Below, in pieces: positions 1 through 9,827 of a stretch of 64,000 nucleotides of DNA. This stretch comes from Hyphomicrobiales bacterium 4NK60-0047b. GTDB taxonomy: Bacteria > Pseudomonadota > Alphaproteobacteria > Rhizobiales > HXMU1428-3. The stretch spans positions 496,001 through 560,000 of the forward strand of contig BAABWY010000001.1 of the NCBI GenBank assembly GCA_040367435.1. The letters are read 5' to 3'. The notes beneath the pieces are model-generated. The model was given only the letters and a program-made list of their open reading frames with translations. It ran no database searches and was not told the origin of the DNA. Made by a program: the position numbers and the translations under genes. Numbering within the stretch: position 1 is the first letter of the stretch; each line of letters starts with the position of its first letter.

Positions 1-54
1 ACCAATGGCAGAAAAATTTAAATTAGCGGCTAACTGTTCGGCAGCTGAAACCAT
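1..54 (-). CDS. secY: SecY translocase subunit, N-terminal fragment cut by window edge
   Basis: The reverse strand opens with an ATG at 54 and reads 18 codons to the window edge, giving MVSAAEQLAANLNFSAIG. This matches the usual start of alphaproteobacterial SecY, the channel subunit of the inner-membrane Sec translocon. Gene order supports it, since secY normally follows rplO at the end of the spc operon. An AGGGA-like ribosome binding site precedes the ATG. Only the cytoplasmic N-terminus is visible, so nothing can be said about the membrane segments. Confidence 0.85.
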   Translation of the reverse strand, partial: MVSAAEQLAANLNFSAIG

Positions 55-107
55 TATTCTAATCCCTATAAGTCAATTTGTCTTGAAACTCTTATAAACC
101 AATATGT

Positions 108-152
108 GTCTTTATTTCGTTTTATAAAGACCTTTATAATCTTTTATAAAGG
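108..152. repeat. Two adjacent stem-loops in the rplO-secY gap
   Basis: Two perfect inverted repeats lie back to back. GTCTTTAT (108-115) faces ATAAAGAC (124-131), and CCTTTATAA (131-139) faces TTATAAAGG (144-152) across a 4-nt loop. The two share the motif ATAAAG. They fill most of the 189-bp gap between rplO and secY, where no gene is visible. They may act as RNA processing or partial termination signals that lower secY expression. No long U-tract follows on the minus strand. Confidence 0.55.
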
Positions 153-243
153 CCCAAAAGTCTAAAAAAGACCTAATTAAGAAATACCCAATTGGCTAAA
201 AAATCAAAGACGAATTAACGAATGATTCTATTCAACTTCTAAC

Positions 244-729
244 TTACTTTTTTTCTTCTACAGCTGGTTTAGCTTCAAGAATTTCTACAGAACCACCTGC
301 TTTTTCAACAGCAGCAATTGCAGATTTTGAAGCACCAGCAGCTTTAATAACAAGCTTTGCTTTAAGCTCACCATCACCAAGAATACGAACACCGTCTAAA
401 ACGCGGCGCACAAGGCCAGCTTCAACTAGCGCTTCAACAGTAATAGTGTCACCGTCTTTAAGCTTTTTCTCATCAATCGCTTTTTGCAAACGACCAATAT
501 TCACTTCATTGAAGCTTTTAGCAAAGATGTTGTTAAACCCGCGTTTTGGTAGACGGCGATGAATAGGTTGTTGACCACCCTCAAAACCTTTAATCGCAAC
601 ACCAGAACGTGATTTTTGTCCCTTTACACCACGCCCACCGGTTTTACCCTTACCAGAACCAATACCACGACCAACGCGCTTGCGTTCCTTAGTGGCTCCT
701 GGATTATCTCTTAATTCATTTAAGCGCAT
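244..729 (-). CDS. rplO: 50S ribosomal protein L15
   Basis: A 161-residue protein with the L15 N-terminus rich in Gly, Lys and Arg ([17 protein letters not shown], then GQKSRSG) and the PKRGFNN segment that threads into 23S rRNA. L15 is a late-assembly protein of the large subunit. The C-terminus ends in a short charged tail (AVEEKK). The ATG at 729 has AGGG upstream. The gene is separated from rpmD by an unusually long, hairpin-filled gap of about 210 bp, while other spc genes are tightly packed. It is probably still cotranscribed. Confidence 0.97.
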   Translation of the reverse strand: MRLNELRDNPGATKERKRVGRGIGSGKGKTGGRGVKGQKSRSGVAIKGFEGGQQPIHRRLPKRGFNNIFAKSFNEVNIGRLQKAIDEKKLKDGDTITVEALVEAGLVRRVLDGVRILGDGELKAKLVIKAAGASKSAIAAVEKAGGSVEILEAKPAVEEKK

Positions 730-763
730 GAAAGATACCCTTTATGCTTTCTCTTTATTAAAT

Positions 764-878
764 GCGCCTTCAGGTTGCTCACAAGCAACCGGCGCTGATT
801 AATGCGCCTTCAAATGCCCTTTGGAGCATCCGGCGCGTTTTAGTTGCGTCTTCAGGTTGCCTACAAGCAACCGGCGCG
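764..878. repeat. Array of three palindromic repeats in the rpmD-rplO gap
   Basis: Three copies of a nested hairpin follow each other at 764-795, 804-836 and 846-877. The plan is GCGCC-ttca-(inner arm)-loop-(inner arm)-GGCGC. The inner arms are GGTTGC/GCAACC in copies 1 and 3, and ATGC/GCAT in copy 2. The ttca bulge on one side is constant. Left arm GCGTC in copy 3 still pairs through a G-T wobble. The pattern keeps structure while sequence varies. A related array lies at 33578-33683 in the opposite orientation. Confidence 0.8.
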
Positions 879-927
879 TTCAAAATTAATACCGCTGACT
901 TTCACTAAGGAAAGCCAACTGATAAAG

Positions 928-941
928 GCCTGCAAGCAGGC
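928..941 (-). repeat. Short hairpin directly after rpmD stop codon
   Basis: GCCTGC-AA-GCAGGC abuts the rpmD stop codon and on the minus strand is followed by CTTTATC. It could be a weak terminator or a 3'-end protecting hairpin, and it is the first of four hairpins before rplO. The two-base spacer means the outer pairs, not all six, would form in RNA. Confidence 0.45.
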
Positions 942-1133
942 TTAGTCTTCAACAACAGTAACCAAATGAGCCACACTATCGATCATACCACGTACTGAAG
1001 GTGTATCTTCTAAAGTGCGTTTTTGATGCATCTTCGTAAGGCCAAGACCAGTCAAAGTAGCACGCTGTTTTTCATTTTGGCGAATACGGCTGCCTGTTTG
1101 CTCAACCGTAATTGTTTTTCCAGATTTAGCCAT
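942..1133 (-). CDS. rpmD: 50S ribosomal protein L30
   Basis: A 63-residue protein of the normal bacterial L30 length with the conserved [19 protein letters not shown] core and a MIDSVAHLV-type C-terminal helix. L30 binds 23S rRNA near the exit side of the large subunit. It sits between rpsE and rplO as in the standard spc operon, 18 bp after rpsE. Its stop codon is followed at once by a hairpin and then by the palindromic repeat array. Confidence 0.97.
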   Translation of the reverse strand: MAKSGKTITVEQTGSRIRQNEKQRATLTGLGLTKMHQKRTLEDTPSVRGMIDSVAHLVTVVED

Positions 1134-1151
1134 CTCAACAAAATTCCTAAA

Positions 1152-1712
1152 TTAAACGTCAGCTTGCAATTGATTATCACCAGCACCATCACGGCGACGA
1201 GCAACAATATCACTCACCTTTTTACCGCGCCGTGCTGCAACACCGCGAGGGCTGTCTTCAGCTTTCAAAGCATCAAATGTTGCCCGAACCATGTTATATG
1301 GGTTTGAGCTACCTTGAGATTTAGCAACAACGTCTTGCACACCAAGCGTTTCAAAAACCGCACGCATCGGACCACCAGCAATGATACCAGTACCTGGAGG
1401 TGCTGCACGAAGTAAAACCTTACCAGCACCGTGGCGACCTTTAACATCATGATGCAAAGTTCTGCCTTCACGTAGCGGAACTTTAATCAGCTGGCGCTTG
1501 GCTTGTTCTGTTGCTTTACGGATCGCTTCAGGTACTTCACGAGCTTTACCGTGACCAAACCCAACGCGGCCCTTTTGATCTCCAACAACAACAAGTGCTG
1601 CAAAACCAAAACGACGACCGCCTTTTACAACTTTAGCGACGCGATTGATGTGAACGAGTTTGTCAACAAACTCACTGTCTTTTTCTTCCCGGTCTTTTGG
1701 GTTACGTGCCAC
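1152..1712 (-). CDS. rpsE: 30S ribosomal protein S5
   Basis: A 186-residue S5 with the double-stranded-RNA-binding-like N-terminal fold ([19 protein letters not shown] and [13 protein letters not shown]) and the S5 C-terminal domain ([26 protein letters not shown]). S5 is needed for decoding accuracy, and the loop around VVKGGRR is where spectinomycin resistance changes arise in other bacteria. That loop looks wild type here. The C-terminal tail ([14 protein letters not shown]) is longer than in enteric bacteria. Confidence 0.97.
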   Translation of the reverse strand: MARNPKDREEKDSEFVDKLVHINRVAKVVKGGRRFGFAALVVVGDQKGRVGFGHGKAREVPEAIRKATEQAKRQLIKVPLREGRTLHHDVKGRHGAGKVLLRAAPPGTGIIAGGPMRAVFETLGVQDVVAKSQGSSNPYNMVRATFDALKAEDSPRGVAARRGKKVSDIVARRRDGAGDNQLQADV

Positions 1713-1783
1713 GTGTTAAGTCCTCTCAAAAAACAAAAACCAAAGGCTTCAAATAAAAATTGAACAAAGCCTTGTTTTTAAAA

Positions 1784-2146
1784 TTAAAACTTCAAGCCTT
1801 TTTCACGCGCAGCGTCTGCCAGGGCCTTAACTCGACCATGATAGATGTAGCCACCGCGATCGAAAACAACTTCTTCGATACCAGCTTCTTTGCCGCGCTC
1901 AGCAATAATGCTTCCAATTTCTTCAGCAGCTTCAATATTGCCGCCTTTTTTAATTTTATCACGAAGACCTTTTTCAATGCTTGAAGCAGAAACAAGGGTC
2001 TTGCCTGATGTATCGTCAATAATTTGCGCATAGATATGTTGCGAAGAGCGATGAACTGATAGTCTAGGCCGCCCGTTCGAAACCCGTGCTAGAGTGCGGC
2101 GCACTCTTGCTTTACGACGTTCAAATGTAGATTTTGCAGAGCTCAT
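1784..2146 (-). CDS. rplR: 50S ribosomal protein L18
   Basis: A 120-residue L18, the 5S rRNA-binding protein of the central protuberance, with [31 protein letters not shown] and the C-terminal [24 protein letters not shown] signature shared with alphaproteobacteria. I chose the ATG at 2146, which has an AAGAGAAAG purine-rich site upstream and leaves 10 bp after the rplF stop. A longer frame from 2194 would overlap rplF by 38 bp and give a non-conserved basic extension. Confidence 0.95.
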   Translation of the reverse strand: MSSAKSTFERRKARVRRTLARVSNGRPRLSVHRSSQHIYAQIIDDTSGKTLVSASSIEKGLRDKIKKGGNIEAAEEIGSIIAERGKEAGIEEVVFDRGGYIYHGRVKALADAAREKGLKF

Positions 2147-2156
2147 GAGCTTTCTC

Positions 2157-2690
2157 TTACTTCTTCTTACCTTCTTTGCGGAAGATATATTCATCTTTAT
2201 ATTTGATGCCTTTGCCTTTGTAAGGCTCTGGCGGACGATAACTGCGAATTTCCGCCGCTACCTGACCAACAACTTGCTTTTCAATACCAGAAACAACAAT
2301 TTCAGTGTTAGATGGACATTCAATTTTGATGCCCTCTGGTAAATCATAATTGACATCATGGCTAAGACCAAGTTGCAGTGAAAGGCTTTTGCCTTTCATA
2401 GCGGCCCTGTAACCAACGCCATTGATTTCGAGTTCTTTTTTATACCCTTCAGAAACACCAACAAGGATGTTTTGTACTAATGTACGTGACATACCCCACA
2501 TGGAGCGTGCGCGTTTGGTTTCCCCAACAGGTGAAACCTCAACACTACCATCAGTCATCTGGGCGGTAACATCGTCAACCAAAGTAATTGAAAGCTCACC
2601 CTTGGAGCCTTTTGCTTTGACTGTTTGGCCGTCAATCTTGACTTCCACACCAGACGGGACCGCAATAGGTTTCTTCCCGATTCTTGACAT
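2157..2690 (-). CDS. rplF: 50S ribosomal protein L6
   Basis: A 177-residue L6 made of the usual tandem pair of similar domains, with the N-terminal [14 protein letters not shown] and the C-terminal [13 protein letters not shown] signature that contacts the sarcin-ricin region of 23S rRNA. Length and position after rpsH (30-bp gap) are standard. The C-terminus ends in basic residues (REGKKK) typical of L6. Confidence 0.97.
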   Translation of the reverse strand: MSRIGKKPIAVPSGVEVKIDGQTVKAKGSKGELSITLVDDVTAQMTDGSVEVSPVGETKRARSMWGMSRTLVQNILVGVSEGYKKELEINGVGYRAAMKGKSLSLQLGLSHDVNYDLPEGIKIECPSNTEIVVSGIEKQVVGQVAAEIRSYRPPEPYKGKGIKYKDEYIFRKEGKKK

Positions 2691-2720
2691 GGGCTTACCC
2701 TTCCTTCTTCAGCAACGCAA

Positions 2721-3119
2721 TTAAAACACGTTGCACAAAATTTCACCGCCAACATTTGCTTCACGAGCATCCGCATCTGACATAACACCTTTAGGCGTTG
2801 AAAGAATAGCGACACCAAGGCCGTTAGCAACCATCGGAACATTTTTAACCGCTGAATAAACACGGCGACCTGGTGTAGATACCCGGCTAATATTACGGAT
2901 AACAGGATCACCATTGTGATATTTCAGTTCAATTTCAATTTCTGACTTTCCGCTGCCATAATCGATTTGCGCGTATCCACGGATAAATCCTTCTTTTTGA
3001 AGAACATCCAGAACGCGTGCACGTAGCTTGGAAGCCGGTGTTGCAACTTTGCTTTTGTTGCGCATTTGAGCATTTCTAATTCGGGTTAGCATATCCCCGA
3101 GTGGATCTGTCATTGTCAT
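2721..3119 (-). CDS. rpsH: 30S ribosomal protein S8
   Basis: A 132-residue S8 starting [18 protein letters not shown] and ending with the [19 protein letters not shown] and GGEILCNVF signature that binds helix 21 of 16S rRNA. In other proteobacteria S8 also represses the spc operon by binding mRNA at rplE. Whether that site exists here cannot be judged without folding. It lies 14 bp after rpsN. Confidence 0.97.
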   Translation of the reverse strand: MTMTDPLGDMLTRIRNAQMRNKSKVATPASKLRARVLDVLQKEGFIRGYAQIDYGSGKSEIEIELKYHNGDPVIRNISRVSTPGRRVYSAVKNVPMVANGLGVAILSTPKGVMSDADAREANVGGEILCNVF

Positions 3120-3133
3120 GAACAGGTCTCTCC

Positions 3134-3439
3134 TTACCAGCTTGACTTTACCATTCCAGGAATAAGACCTTGATTGGTCAATTCCCGTAGCGCGATGCGC
3201 GATAGTTTAAGCTTTCTATAAAAGCCGCGTGGGCGGCCAGTTAATTGACAACGGTTGCGCATCCGATTTGGACTTGAATTGCGCGGTAACTCAGCCAACT
3301 TCAATTGCGCTTTAAAACGCTCTTCAGCTGGTAAACTTTTATCTCTAGCAATTTCTTTTAAACGAGCACGCTTAGAAGCATTTGCCTTTACAAGGCGTTT
3401 GCGTTTTACATCACGCTCGATCATTGATCTTTTTGCCAT
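3134..3439 (-). CDS. rpsN: 30S ribosomal protein S14, long zinc-free form
   Basis: A 101-residue S14 with [33 protein letters not shown]. This is the long form without the paired CxxC zinc motifs, as in most proteobacteria. It binds the 3' major domain of 16S rRNA in the small-subunit head. It is separated from rplE by 54 bp and from rpsH by 14 bp. Confidence 0.97.
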   Translation of the reverse strand: MAKRSMIERDVKRKRLVKANASKRARLKEIARDKSLPAEERFKAQLKLAELPRNSSPNRMRNRCQLTGRPRGFYRKLKLSRIALRELTNQGLIPGMVKSSW

Positions 3440-3493
3440 TTATTCCTCCGTTTGTTCCTCAATTTTAAGAACAGTTAGTCTCTACTATTGAGA

Positions 3494-4060
3494 TTATTTG
3501 TCCTCTGGGAACGGGAAATTAAAACCTTTTAAGAGCGCCCGTGCCTCATCATCCGTTGGTGCTGAGGTGCAGACAATCACATCCATGCCCCAAATTTGAT
3601 CAACTTTATCATAGTCAATCTCTGGGAAAATAATATGTTCTTTGATGCCCATCGCATAGTTACCACGACCGTCAAAACTCTTTGGGTTAAGCCCTCTAAA
3701 GTCTTTCACGCGCGGCAAAGCAATTGTAATCAGACGATCAAGAAATTCGTACATACGAGAACTGCGCAAAGTCACTTTGGTACCCAAAGCCATTTCTTCA
3801 CGAACTTTAAAAGCCGCGATAGATTTACGCGCTTTTGTGAAAACGGGCTTTTGACCAGCAATCAGCGTTAAATCATCATAAGCTGATTGAACTTTCTTAC
3901 GATCATTAACCGCTTCACCAATCCCCATATTAAGAACAACTTTCTCAATCTTAGGAATTTGCATTGGGTTCTTATATTCAAATTTCTTCAACATTTCGTC
4001 ACGAATGACTTTGTTGTATTGAGCCTTTAAGCGTGGCTCATAACCTGTAGCCTCAGCCAT
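3494..4060 (-). CDS. rplE: 50S ribosomal protein L5
   Basis: A 188-residue L5, the second 5S rRNA-binding protein of the central protuberance, starting [16 protein letters not shown] and containing [28 protein letters not shown] and the C-terminal [14 protein letters not shown] segment. I chose the ATG at 4060 because AGGAG stands 9 nt before it. The start overlaps the end of rplX by 8 nt, suggesting translational coupling. A longer frame from 4108 adds a non-conserved leader and is unlikely. Confidence 0.96.
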   Translation of the reverse strand: MAEATGYEPRLKAQYNKVIRDEMLKKFEYKNPMQIPKIEKVVLNMGIGEAVNDRKKVQSAYDDLTLIAGQKPVFTKARKSIAAFKVREEMALGTKVTLRSSRMYEFLDRLITIALPRVKDFRGLNPKSFDGRGNYAMGIKEHIIFPEIDYDKVDQIWGMDVIVCTSAPTDDEARALLKGFNFPFPEDK

Positions 4061-4373
4061 CGATAACTTCTCCTGAACGCTTCGCAAAGCGAACTTTGCG
4101 GCCATCATCTAATGTTTTATAACCAACACGAGTTGGGCTACCATCTTTAGGATCTTCTAGAGACAGATTAGAAACATGAATAGACGCTTCTTTTGAAATA
4201 ATGCCACCTTCGTCAGATGCGGTTTGTTTCTGATGGCGCTTAATCATATTAACGCCGTTCACAATAACACGTTCATCTTTTGGAAGAACTTTGAGCACTT
4301 CGCCTTTCTTGCCTTTGTCTTTACCAGCAAGAACAACAACACGATCGCCCTTTTTAATTTTTAATTTAGCCAT
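4053..4373 (-). CDS. rplX: 50S ribosomal protein L24
   Basis: A 106-residue L24 with the KOW motif at the N-terminus ([22 protein letters not shown]) and [12 protein letters not shown]24 is an assembly initiator that binds the 5' end of 23S rRNA. It lies 18 bp after rplN and overlaps rplE by 8 nt. Confidence 0.97.
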   Translation of the reverse strand: MAKLKIKKGDRVVVLAGKDKGKKGEVLKVLPKDERVIVNGVNMIKRHQKQTASDEGGIISKEASIHVSNLSLEDPKDGSPTRVGYKTLDDGRKVRFAKRSGEVIDG

Positions 4374-4391
4374 TTTTAAAGGACCCTTTTC

Positions 4392-4760
4392 CTAAAGCAC
4401 TTCAGGAGCTAACGAAACAATCTTCATTTGGTTCTTAGCGCGAAGTTCACGGGTAACAGGACCAAAAATACGTGTGCCAACAGGCTCACCTGATTGATTG
4501 ATTAATACAGCAGCATTACGATCAAAACGAATAAGGCTACCATCTTGACGGCGAACACCTTTAGCAGTGCGCACAATAACAGCCTTCATCACTTGGCCTT
4601 TTTTTACACGGCCGCGTGGAATGGCTTCCTTCACACTAACAACAATAGTGTCACCGATTGATGCATATTTGCGCTTAGAGCCACCAAGCACTTTGATGCA
4701 CTGAACACGGCGGGCGCCAGAATTATCCGCCACATCCAAATTAGATTGCATCTGTATCAT
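4392..4760 (-). CDS. rplN: 50S ribosomal protein L14
   Basis: A 122-residue L14 with the standard length and signature ([48 protein letters not shown]). L14 forms intersubunit bridges and is the docking site of the silencing factor RsfS. It opens the spc half of the cluster, about 130 bp after rpsQ. I see no clear promoter in that gap, so it is probably read through from the S10 half. Confidence 0.97.
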   Translation of the reverse strand: MIQMQSNLDVADNSGARRVQCIKVLGGSKRKYASIGDTIVVSVKEAIPRGRVKKGQVMKAVIVRTAKGVRRQDGSLIRFDRNAAVLINQSGEPVGTRIFGPVTRELRAKNQMKIVSLAPEVL

Positions 4761-4892
4761 TTTAACTATCCTCTTTCGGTCTCTTTAGAATTGAACTGTA
4801 GAATTCGCAACAACCAATTCTGACCGTTTATTTTGACTTATCTGAGAGCAGCATTTGCCCTATCAATCAAATCTTTTAATTCTTTTCGTGAA

Positions 4893-5126
4893 TTACTCAG
4901 CGTTAATAACAGTCCAACGCTTATTTTTAGAAATTGGAACACATTCTTCAATACGAACCATATCTCCAGTTTTATACTGATTAGTTTCATCATGTGCGTG
5001 ATACTTCTTAGAGCGACGCACAACCTTTTTATAAAGAGGGTGAGTAAACCGGCGTTCAACCTTAACAACAACTGTTTTATCAGTTTTGTCGCTGACCACT
5101 TCACCTTGCAATATTCGTTTTGGCAT
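4893..5126 (-). CDS. rpsQ: 30S ribosomal protein S17
   Basis: A 77-residue S17 with an OB-fold sequence ([63 protein letters not shown]). It binds the 5' domain of 16S rRNA. It ends the S10 half of the cluster and lies 38 bp after rpmC. Length is normal for alphaproteobacteria. Confidence 0.97.
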   Translation of the reverse strand: MPKRILQGEVVSDKTDKTVVVKVERRFTHPLYKKVVRRSKKYHAHDETNQYKTGDMVRIEECVPISKNKRWTVINAE

Positions 5127-5164
5127 AGTTTAAATTCCTCAAACTCAAGCAAATCTTGGTGCTC

Positions 5165-5362
5165 TTAAGCACTAGCCGCTTGTTTTTCCCGTAATACGGT
5201 TTTAATTCTTGCAATTTCACGGCGCACATGGCGAACACGAGCTGTGTTTTCCATTTGGCCAGTCGCAGCCTGGAAGCGCAGATTGAATTGCTCTTTTTTT
5301 AACTTCACCAGCTCATCATCAAGTTGGTCTGGTGTTTTATCTCTAAGATCACTCGCCTTCAT
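5165..5362 (-). CDS. rpmC: 50S ribosomal protein L29
   Basis: A 65-residue L29, a two-helix protein at the polypeptide exit that helps dock trigger factor and SRP. It reads [31 protein letters not shown] with the conserved [23 protein letters not shown] took the ATG at 5362, which has an AAGGG site about 10 nt upstream. An upstream in-frame start at 5389 adds nine residues not seen in the family. Confidence 0.96.
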   Translation of the reverse strand: MKASDLRDKTPDQLDDELVKLKKEQFNLRFQAATGQMENTARVRHVRREIARIKTVLREKQAASA

Positions 5363-5409
5363 GGCTAAAAACCCTTCAAATCCTAACATAAATTCTACTT
5401 TTCTAAGCC

Positions 5410-5823
5410 TTAGCTACCTAGACGCTTAACAATGCGCGTCTTAATTGGTAGCTTGGCTGCCGCTAACGATAGAGCTTCACGAGCGGTGACATCATCAACA
5501 CCATCAATCTCAAACATGATACGTCCAGGTGCTACACGAGCGGCCCAATATTCAACTGAACCTTTACCCTTACCCATACGAACCTCAGTAGGCTTCTTAG
5601 AAACAGGCACATCAGGAAAAACTCTAATCCATACCCGGCCAGCACGTTTCATCTGACGGGTCATAGCACGGCGAGCCGCTTCAATTTGACGAGCCGTCAC
5701 ACGCTCAGCTTCCAAAGCCTTCAAACCATAAGAACCAAAATTCAAAGCAGTGCCACCTTTAGCTACGCCTTTAATCTTACCCTTATGAGCCTTGCGGAAT
5801 TTTGTCCGTTTTGGTTGCAACAT
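5410..5823 (-). CDS. rplP: 50S ribosomal protein L16
   Basis: A 137-residue L16 starting [15 protein letters not shown] with [27 protein letters not shown] and [13 protein letters not shown]16 lines the A-site finger and peptidyl-transferase region. Its 12-bp spacing from rpsC and standard length leave little doubt. The conserved arginine region near residue 80, hydroxylated in some bacteria, is present. Confidence 0.97.
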   Translation of the reverse strand: MLQPKRTKFRKAHKGKIKGVAKGGTALNFGSYGLKALEAERVTARQIEAARRAMTRQMKRAGRVWIRVFPDVPVSKKPTEVRMGKGKGSVEYWAARVAPGRIMFEIDGVDDVTAREALSLAAAKLPIKTRIVKRLGS

Positions 5824-5835
5824 AATCTTGTTCCT

Positions 5836-6576
5836 TTAATTCGCTTGGCGCTTCGGGCCAGACTTAGAACCAGGTTTCGGTCCATTATTTCTAGGACGAC
5901 CACCTTCTTGCGCTTCAATAGAGCGACGTTCTTGAGCCATCGGATCATGTTCCATGATCTCACCCTTAAAGATCCAAACCTTAATACCAATAATACCGTA
6001 AGCAGTTACGCCTTTAGCAGTACCGTAATCAATATTGGCACGAAGTGTATGTAGCGGCACACGGCCTTCACGATACCATTCCATCCGCGCAATCTCAGCA
6101 CCGCCAAGACGGCCAGCACAGTTAATACGAATGCCTTCAGCACCAAGACGCATAGCTGATTGAACAGAACGCTTCATAGCGCGGCGAAAAGCAACACGGC
6201 GCTCTAATTGTTGAGCAATGCCTTCAGCAACGAGGTTCGCATCGATTTCAGGCTTTCTAACTTCAACAATGTTCAAATGAACTTCGCTGTCAGTATATTT
6301 TTTCAAGGCGCCTTTAAGCTTCTCAATGTCAGAACCTTTTTTACCAATCAAAATACCAGGACGTGCACTATGGACTGTCACACGGCATTTTTTATGAGGA
6401 CGCTCAATAACAACTTTTGAAATACCAGCTTGACGACGATATTTTAAAATATGTTCCCGAATTTTAAAATCTTCCAGAAGAAGATCACCATATTCAGCTT
6501 TAGTCGCGTACCAGCGGCTATCCCAAGTTCTATTGATACCAAGGCGCATGCCTACTGGATTAATCTTCTGACCCAT
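5836..6576 (-). CDS. rpsC: 30S ribosomal protein S3
   Basis: A 246-residue S3 with the N-terminal domain ([22 protein letters not shown]), a KH domain containing [16 protein letters not shown], and the C-terminal domain ([34 protein letters not shown]). S3 lines the mRNA entry tunnel and takes part in helicase activity. The tail after residue 215 is long and basic ([20 protein letters not shown]), a common alphaproteobacterial feature. The start overlaps the rplV stop by one base. Confidence 0.97.
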   Translation of the reverse strand: MGQKINPVGMRLGINRTWDSRWYATKAEYGDLLLEDFKIREHILKYRRQAGISKVVIERPHKKCRVTVHSARPGILIGKKGSDIEKLKGALKKYTDSEVHLNIVEVRKPEIDANLVAEGIAQQLERRVAFRRAMKRSVQSAMRLGAEGIRINCAGRLGGAEIARMEWYREGRVPLHTLRANIDYGTAKGVTAYGIIGIKVWIFKGEIMEHDPMAQERRSIEAQEGGRPRNNGPKPGSKSGPKRQAN

Positions 6577-6956
6577 TATGCGGTCTCCTCAACTTCGCGG
6601 ACCACAACGGTCAGACGTGAAAAAGGTTTTAGAATTTTACCAACACGGCCGCGTGCTCTTGGTTGCCAGCGCTTAAGCACCAGGCCTTTACCAACAAACG
6701 CTTCTGAAACAACAAGACTATCAACATCAAGCCCATGATTGTTTTCAGCATTAGCAATCGCTGATTCAAGAGTTTTCTTCACGTCTTTTGCAATGCGTTT
6801 TCTAGAAAAAGTAAGATCAGCCAAAGCTTTTTCTACTTTTTTACCGCGAATAGACGTCGCAACCAAATTCAGCTTTTGAGGACTGATACGAATATTACGT
6901 GTAACAGCCTGGGCCTCATTATCGGCTAGACGGCGTTCTTGTTTTGCCTTACCCAT
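6576..6956 (-). CDS. rplV: 50S ribosomal protein L22
   Basis: A 126-residue L22 with [26 protein letters not shown] and a C-terminal beta-hairpin region ([24 protein letters not shown]) that reaches into the exit tunnel. No deletion or duplication of the macrolide-related loop is visible. It lies 5 bp after rpsS. Confidence 0.97.
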   Translation of the reverse strand: MGKAKQERRLADNEAQAVTRNIRISPQKLNLVATSIRGKKVEKALADLTFSRKRIAKDVKKTLESAIANAENNHGLDVDSLVVSEAFVGKGLVLKRWQPRARGRVGKILKPFSRLTVVVREVEETA

Positions 6957-6961
6957 TTGAG

Positions 6962-7240
6962 TTACTTCCTCTTAGCTTTCTTATCCGCAGTGTGGCCATA
7001 GTAAGTACGTGTTGGTGAAAATTCACCAAACTTGTGACCAACCATGTCTTCTGAAACCAAAACTGGGATGTGTTTTTTGCCGTTATAAACACCAAAAGTT
7101 AATCCCACAAACTGTGGTAAAATTGTTGAACGACGTGACCAAATCTTAATCACATCTTTACGAGTAGAACCCTGCGCTGCTTCCGCCTTCTTGAGGAGGT
7201 AACGATCGACAAATGGGCCTTTCCAAGATGAACGTGCCAT
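6962..7240 (-). CDS. rpsS: 30S ribosomal protein S19
   Basis: A 92-residue S19 ([64 protein letters not shown]). S19 sits in the head of the small subunit and works with S13. The ATG at 7240 is chosen over an in-frame TTG three bases upstream because GGAGAG is then suitably placed. It lies 9 bp after rplB. Confidence 0.97.
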   Translation of the reverse strand: MARSSWKGPFVDRYLLKKAEAAQGSTRKDVIKIWSRRSTILPQFVGLTFGVYNGKKHIPVLVSEDMVGHKFGEFSPTRTYYGHTADKKAKRK

Positions 7241-7249
7241 CAAGCTCTC

Positions 7250-8086
7250 CTATCTTTTCTTCTTCATGTGGCGGCTACGAACAATAAATTTATCCGTAGA
7301 AGCATTAGAACGAGTACGTTTACCCTTAGTTGGCTTACCCCAAGGTGACACTGGATGACGACCACCAGATGTACGACCTTCACCACCACCATGCGGGTGA
7401 TCTACCGGGTTCATAGCAACACCGCGTACAGATGGGCGCTTACCAACCCAGCGTTTACGACCCGCTTTACCAAGCTTAGTGTTTGAATTATCTGGGTTTG
7501 AAACAGCACCAACAGTTGCAATACAATCCGCATGAATCATACGAGTTTCACCAGATGATAATTTCATAATAGCGTAACCACTGTCGCGGCCAGCCAATTG
7601 AGCATAAGTACCAGCTGAACGAGCGATCTGACCGCCCTTACCAATTTTCATCTCTACATTATGAACAATGGTACCAATTGGCATATTGCGAAGAGGCATT
7701 GCATTACCAGGTTTCACATCAACCTTCTCGCCTGCAATCACTTTGTCGCCAGCTGCAAGTCTTTGCGGCGCCAAAATGTAAGCAACTTCACCATCTTCAT
7801 ATTTGATCAATGCAATGTAAGCAGTCCGGTTAGGATCATACTCAATACGCTGAACTTCAGCTTGCATGTCTTTCTTAAGACGTTTGAAATCGACCATGCG
7901 ATAGCTACGTTTATGTCCACCACCACGACGACGCGCTGTGATGCGGCCCGCATTGTTACGGCCACCATTTTTTGTCAAACCCTCAGTGAGAGTTTTAACT
8001 GGCTTGCCTTTCCAAAGGTCGGAACGGTCTACTAAAACTAGACTACGCTGCCCTGGAGTGATTGGCTTATACGTTTTAAGTGCCAT
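7250..8086 (-). CDS. rplB: 50S ribosomal protein L2
   Basis: A 278-residue L2 with the central RNA-binding OB and SH3-like domains and the near-invariant C-terminal [16 protein letters not shown] signature, whose histidine lies near the peptidyl transferase centre. Starts [17 protein letters not shown] and ends RSRHMKKKR. It is a primary 23S rRNA-binding protein required for subunit association. Confidence 0.98.
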   Translation of the reverse strand: MALKTYKPITPGQRSLVLVDRSDLWKGKPVKTLTEGLTKNGGRNNAGRITARRRGGGHKRSYRMVDFKRLKKDMQAEVQRIEYDPNRTAYIALIKYEDGEVAYILAPQRLAAGDKVIAGEKVDVKPGNAMPLRNMPIGTIVHNVEMKIGKGGQIARSAGTYAQLAGRDSGYAIMKLSSGETRMIHADCIATVGAVSNPDNSNTKLGKAGRKRWVGKRPSVRGVAMNPVDHPHGGGEGRTSGGRHPVSPWGKPTKGKRTRSNASTDKFIVRSRHMKKKR

Positions 8087-8128
8087 CTCGTGTCCTCTTA
8101 AAGCCCTTTTAACTTAAAGTTTTAAAAC

Positions 8129-8422
8129 TTAAAGTCCTGTTGCCACATCAATTGTGTGACCTTCTTCTAATGTTACGACAGCTAATTTTCTGTCGTTTTG
8201 CTTACCTTTAATACCTTTAAACCGTTTGACTTTGCCTTTACGGTTCAATGTATTTACAGCCTTAACTTTCACGTTAAACAAACCTTCAATGGCCTCTTTA
8301 ATCGCAGGTTTAGTAGCTGTATCAGCAACCTTGAAAACAACCTGATTGTGCTCACTAGCACCAGTTGATTTTTCAGTGATTACTGGAGCGACGATTACGT
8401 CATATAATTCTGCTTGTCTCAT
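8129..8422 (-). CDS. rplW: 50S ribosomal protein L23
   Basis: A 97-residue L23 ([57 protein letters not shown]). L23 is the main docking site for trigger factor and SRP at the tunnel exit. The start overlaps the rplD stop by 4 nt (ATGA type), pointing to coupled translation. Confidence 0.97.
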   Translation of the reverse strand: MRQAELYDVIVAPVITEKSTGASEHNQVVFKVADTATKPAIKEAIEGLFNVKVKAVNTLNRKGKVKRFKGIKGKQNDRKLAVVTLEEGHTIDVATGL

Positions 8423-9039
8423 TTAAAACGAGCCTCCAAAGCTTCGACGGCAGCTTTAGTCAAAACAAGCTTATCGCGGCGAAGAATGTCATAAACATTG
8501 ATGCCTTGAACTGGAAGTACATCAACTTCAGGAATGTTACTTGCAGCACGGCCAAAACTTTCATTCACTTCAGCACCATCAACAACCAAAGCTTTATTAA
8601 GTCCAAGCTTTGCAAACTGAGCAATCAAGGTTTTTGTTTTGCCATCAGCAGAGTTTGTGTCTTCAATAACAATAAGCTCATCTGCTTTTGCTTTTGCTGA
8701 AAGAGCATGACGAAGACCAAGTGCTCTAAATTTCTTTGTTAAATCGTGCGCGTGACTACGTGGTGTTGGACCAAAAGATTTCGCACCACCGCGAAAGATA
8801 TTAACTTTTTTATTGCCATGACGTGCGCCGCCAGAACCTTTTTGTTTAACAAATTTCTTTGTTGTACCACGAACATCAGAACGACCTAATGTAGCGTGTG
8901 TTCCAGCTTGGCGTTTTGCCAATTGATAACGTACACAGCGATGCAAAATGTCTGAACGTGGATCAAGACCGAAAATCTTGTCATCTAAATCAACAGAGCC
9001 AACAGACTTGTCATCAAGAGTTTTAATATCAAGTTTCAT
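8419..9039 (-). CDS. rplD: 50S ribosomal protein L4
   Basis: A 206-residue L4 with a globular domain and the extended tunnel loop ([38 protein letters not shown]). L4 constricts the exit tunnel with L22 and, in enteric bacteria, represses the S10 operon. No evidence for such a site can be read here, because rpsJ is fed from the str leader. It lies 3 bp after rplC. Confidence 0.97.
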   Translation of the reverse strand: MKLDIKTLDDKSVGSVDLDDKIFGLDPRSDILHRCVRYQLAKRQAGTHATLGRSDVRGTTKKFVKQKGSGGARHGNKKVNIFRGGAKSFGPTPRSHAHDLTKKFRALGLRHALSAKAKADELIVIEDTNSADGKTKTLIAQFAKLGLNKALVVDGAEVNESFGRAASNIPEVDVLPVQGINVYDILRRDKLVLTKAAVEALEARFK

Positions 9040-9042
9040 GAC

Positions 9043-9783
9043 TTACGCTTCCTTCTCTTCTGAAGCCAAAGCCTCGTCAGATTTCGCTTCTTGAGCTGAT
9101 CCACCAACTGGTGCTTTAAAGCTACCAGGTGTTGGAACACCTTCAGGAAGAGCTTTCTTCACTGCATCATTAACAAGAACCCATCCGCCTTTTGAGCCAG
9201 GAACTGCGCCTTTGACCATCAAAAGCCCACGCTCAGAATCAACTTTAACGATTTTAAGGTTTTGAGTAGTCACTTGAGTAGAACCCATGTGACCAGCCAT
9301 TTTCTTACCCTTAAAAACTTTACCAGGATCCTGACATTGACCAGTTGAACCGTGCGATCTGTGAGAAATCGAAACACCGTGAGTAGCTCTAAGACCACCA
9401 AAGTTGTGACGCTTCATCGCACCAGCAAAACCTTTACCAATAGAAGTACCGGTAATGTCTACATACTGATCAGCTAAAAAGTGATCCGCTGTAAGTTCAC
9501 TACCAACTTCAATAAGGTTTTCAGGGCTCACCCGAAATTCAACCAAACGATGTTTTGGCTCAACCTTAGCAACTGCAAAATGTCCGCGTTGAGCGCTAGT
9601 AGTGTTTTTCACTTTTGCTCTGCCGCTACCAATTTGTAGTGCACAATATCCGTTTTTGTCTTCTGTTCGCTGGGCGACAACTTGACAACTATCAAGTTTC
9701 AAAACAGTCACAGGAATATGATCGCCTGCTTCTGTAAATACCCTGGTCATTCCGACCTTTTGCGCTATGACACCTGACCGCAT
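9043..9783 (-). CDS. rplC: 50S ribosomal protein L3
   Basis: A 246-residue L3 starting [16 protein letters not shown] with the long loop toward the peptidyl transferase centre ([49 protein letters not shown]). The alphaproteobacterial C-terminal tail is acidic and alanine-rich. The conserved glutamine in TGQCQDPG, methylated by PrmB in other bacteria, is present. A 129-bp gap with hairpins separates it from rpsJ. Confidence 0.97.
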   Translation of the reverse strand: MRSGVIAQKVGMTRVFTEAGDHIPVTVLKLDSCQVVAQRTEDKNGYCALQIGSGRAKVKNTTSAQRGHFAVAKVEPKHRLVEFRVSPENLIEVGSELTADHFLADQYVDITGTSIGKGFAGAMKRHNFGGLRATHGVSISHRSHGSTGQCQDPGKVFKGKKMAGHMGSTQVTTQNLKIVKVDSERGLLMVKGAVPGSKGGWVLVNDAVKKALPEGVPTPGSFKAPVGGSAQEAKSDEALASEEKEA

Positions 9784-9827
9784 TGGTCCCGTCCTTAAGT
9801 TCTAAATCTACATTTTATTGCGTATTC

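Noticed and set aside
764-878. A CRISPR array at the palindromic repeats
   Set aside because: Only three copies of about 32 bp, nested hairpins, no spacers of equal length, and no cas genes anywhere in the window.
1023-1307. Open frame on the plus strand over rpmD and rpsE
   Set aside because: It runs antisense through two clear ribosomal genes and has no ribosome binding site; it is a shadow of the real frames.
8506-8700. Plus-strand frame over rplD
   Set aside because: Antisense to a conserved gene, with no sign of its own start signal.
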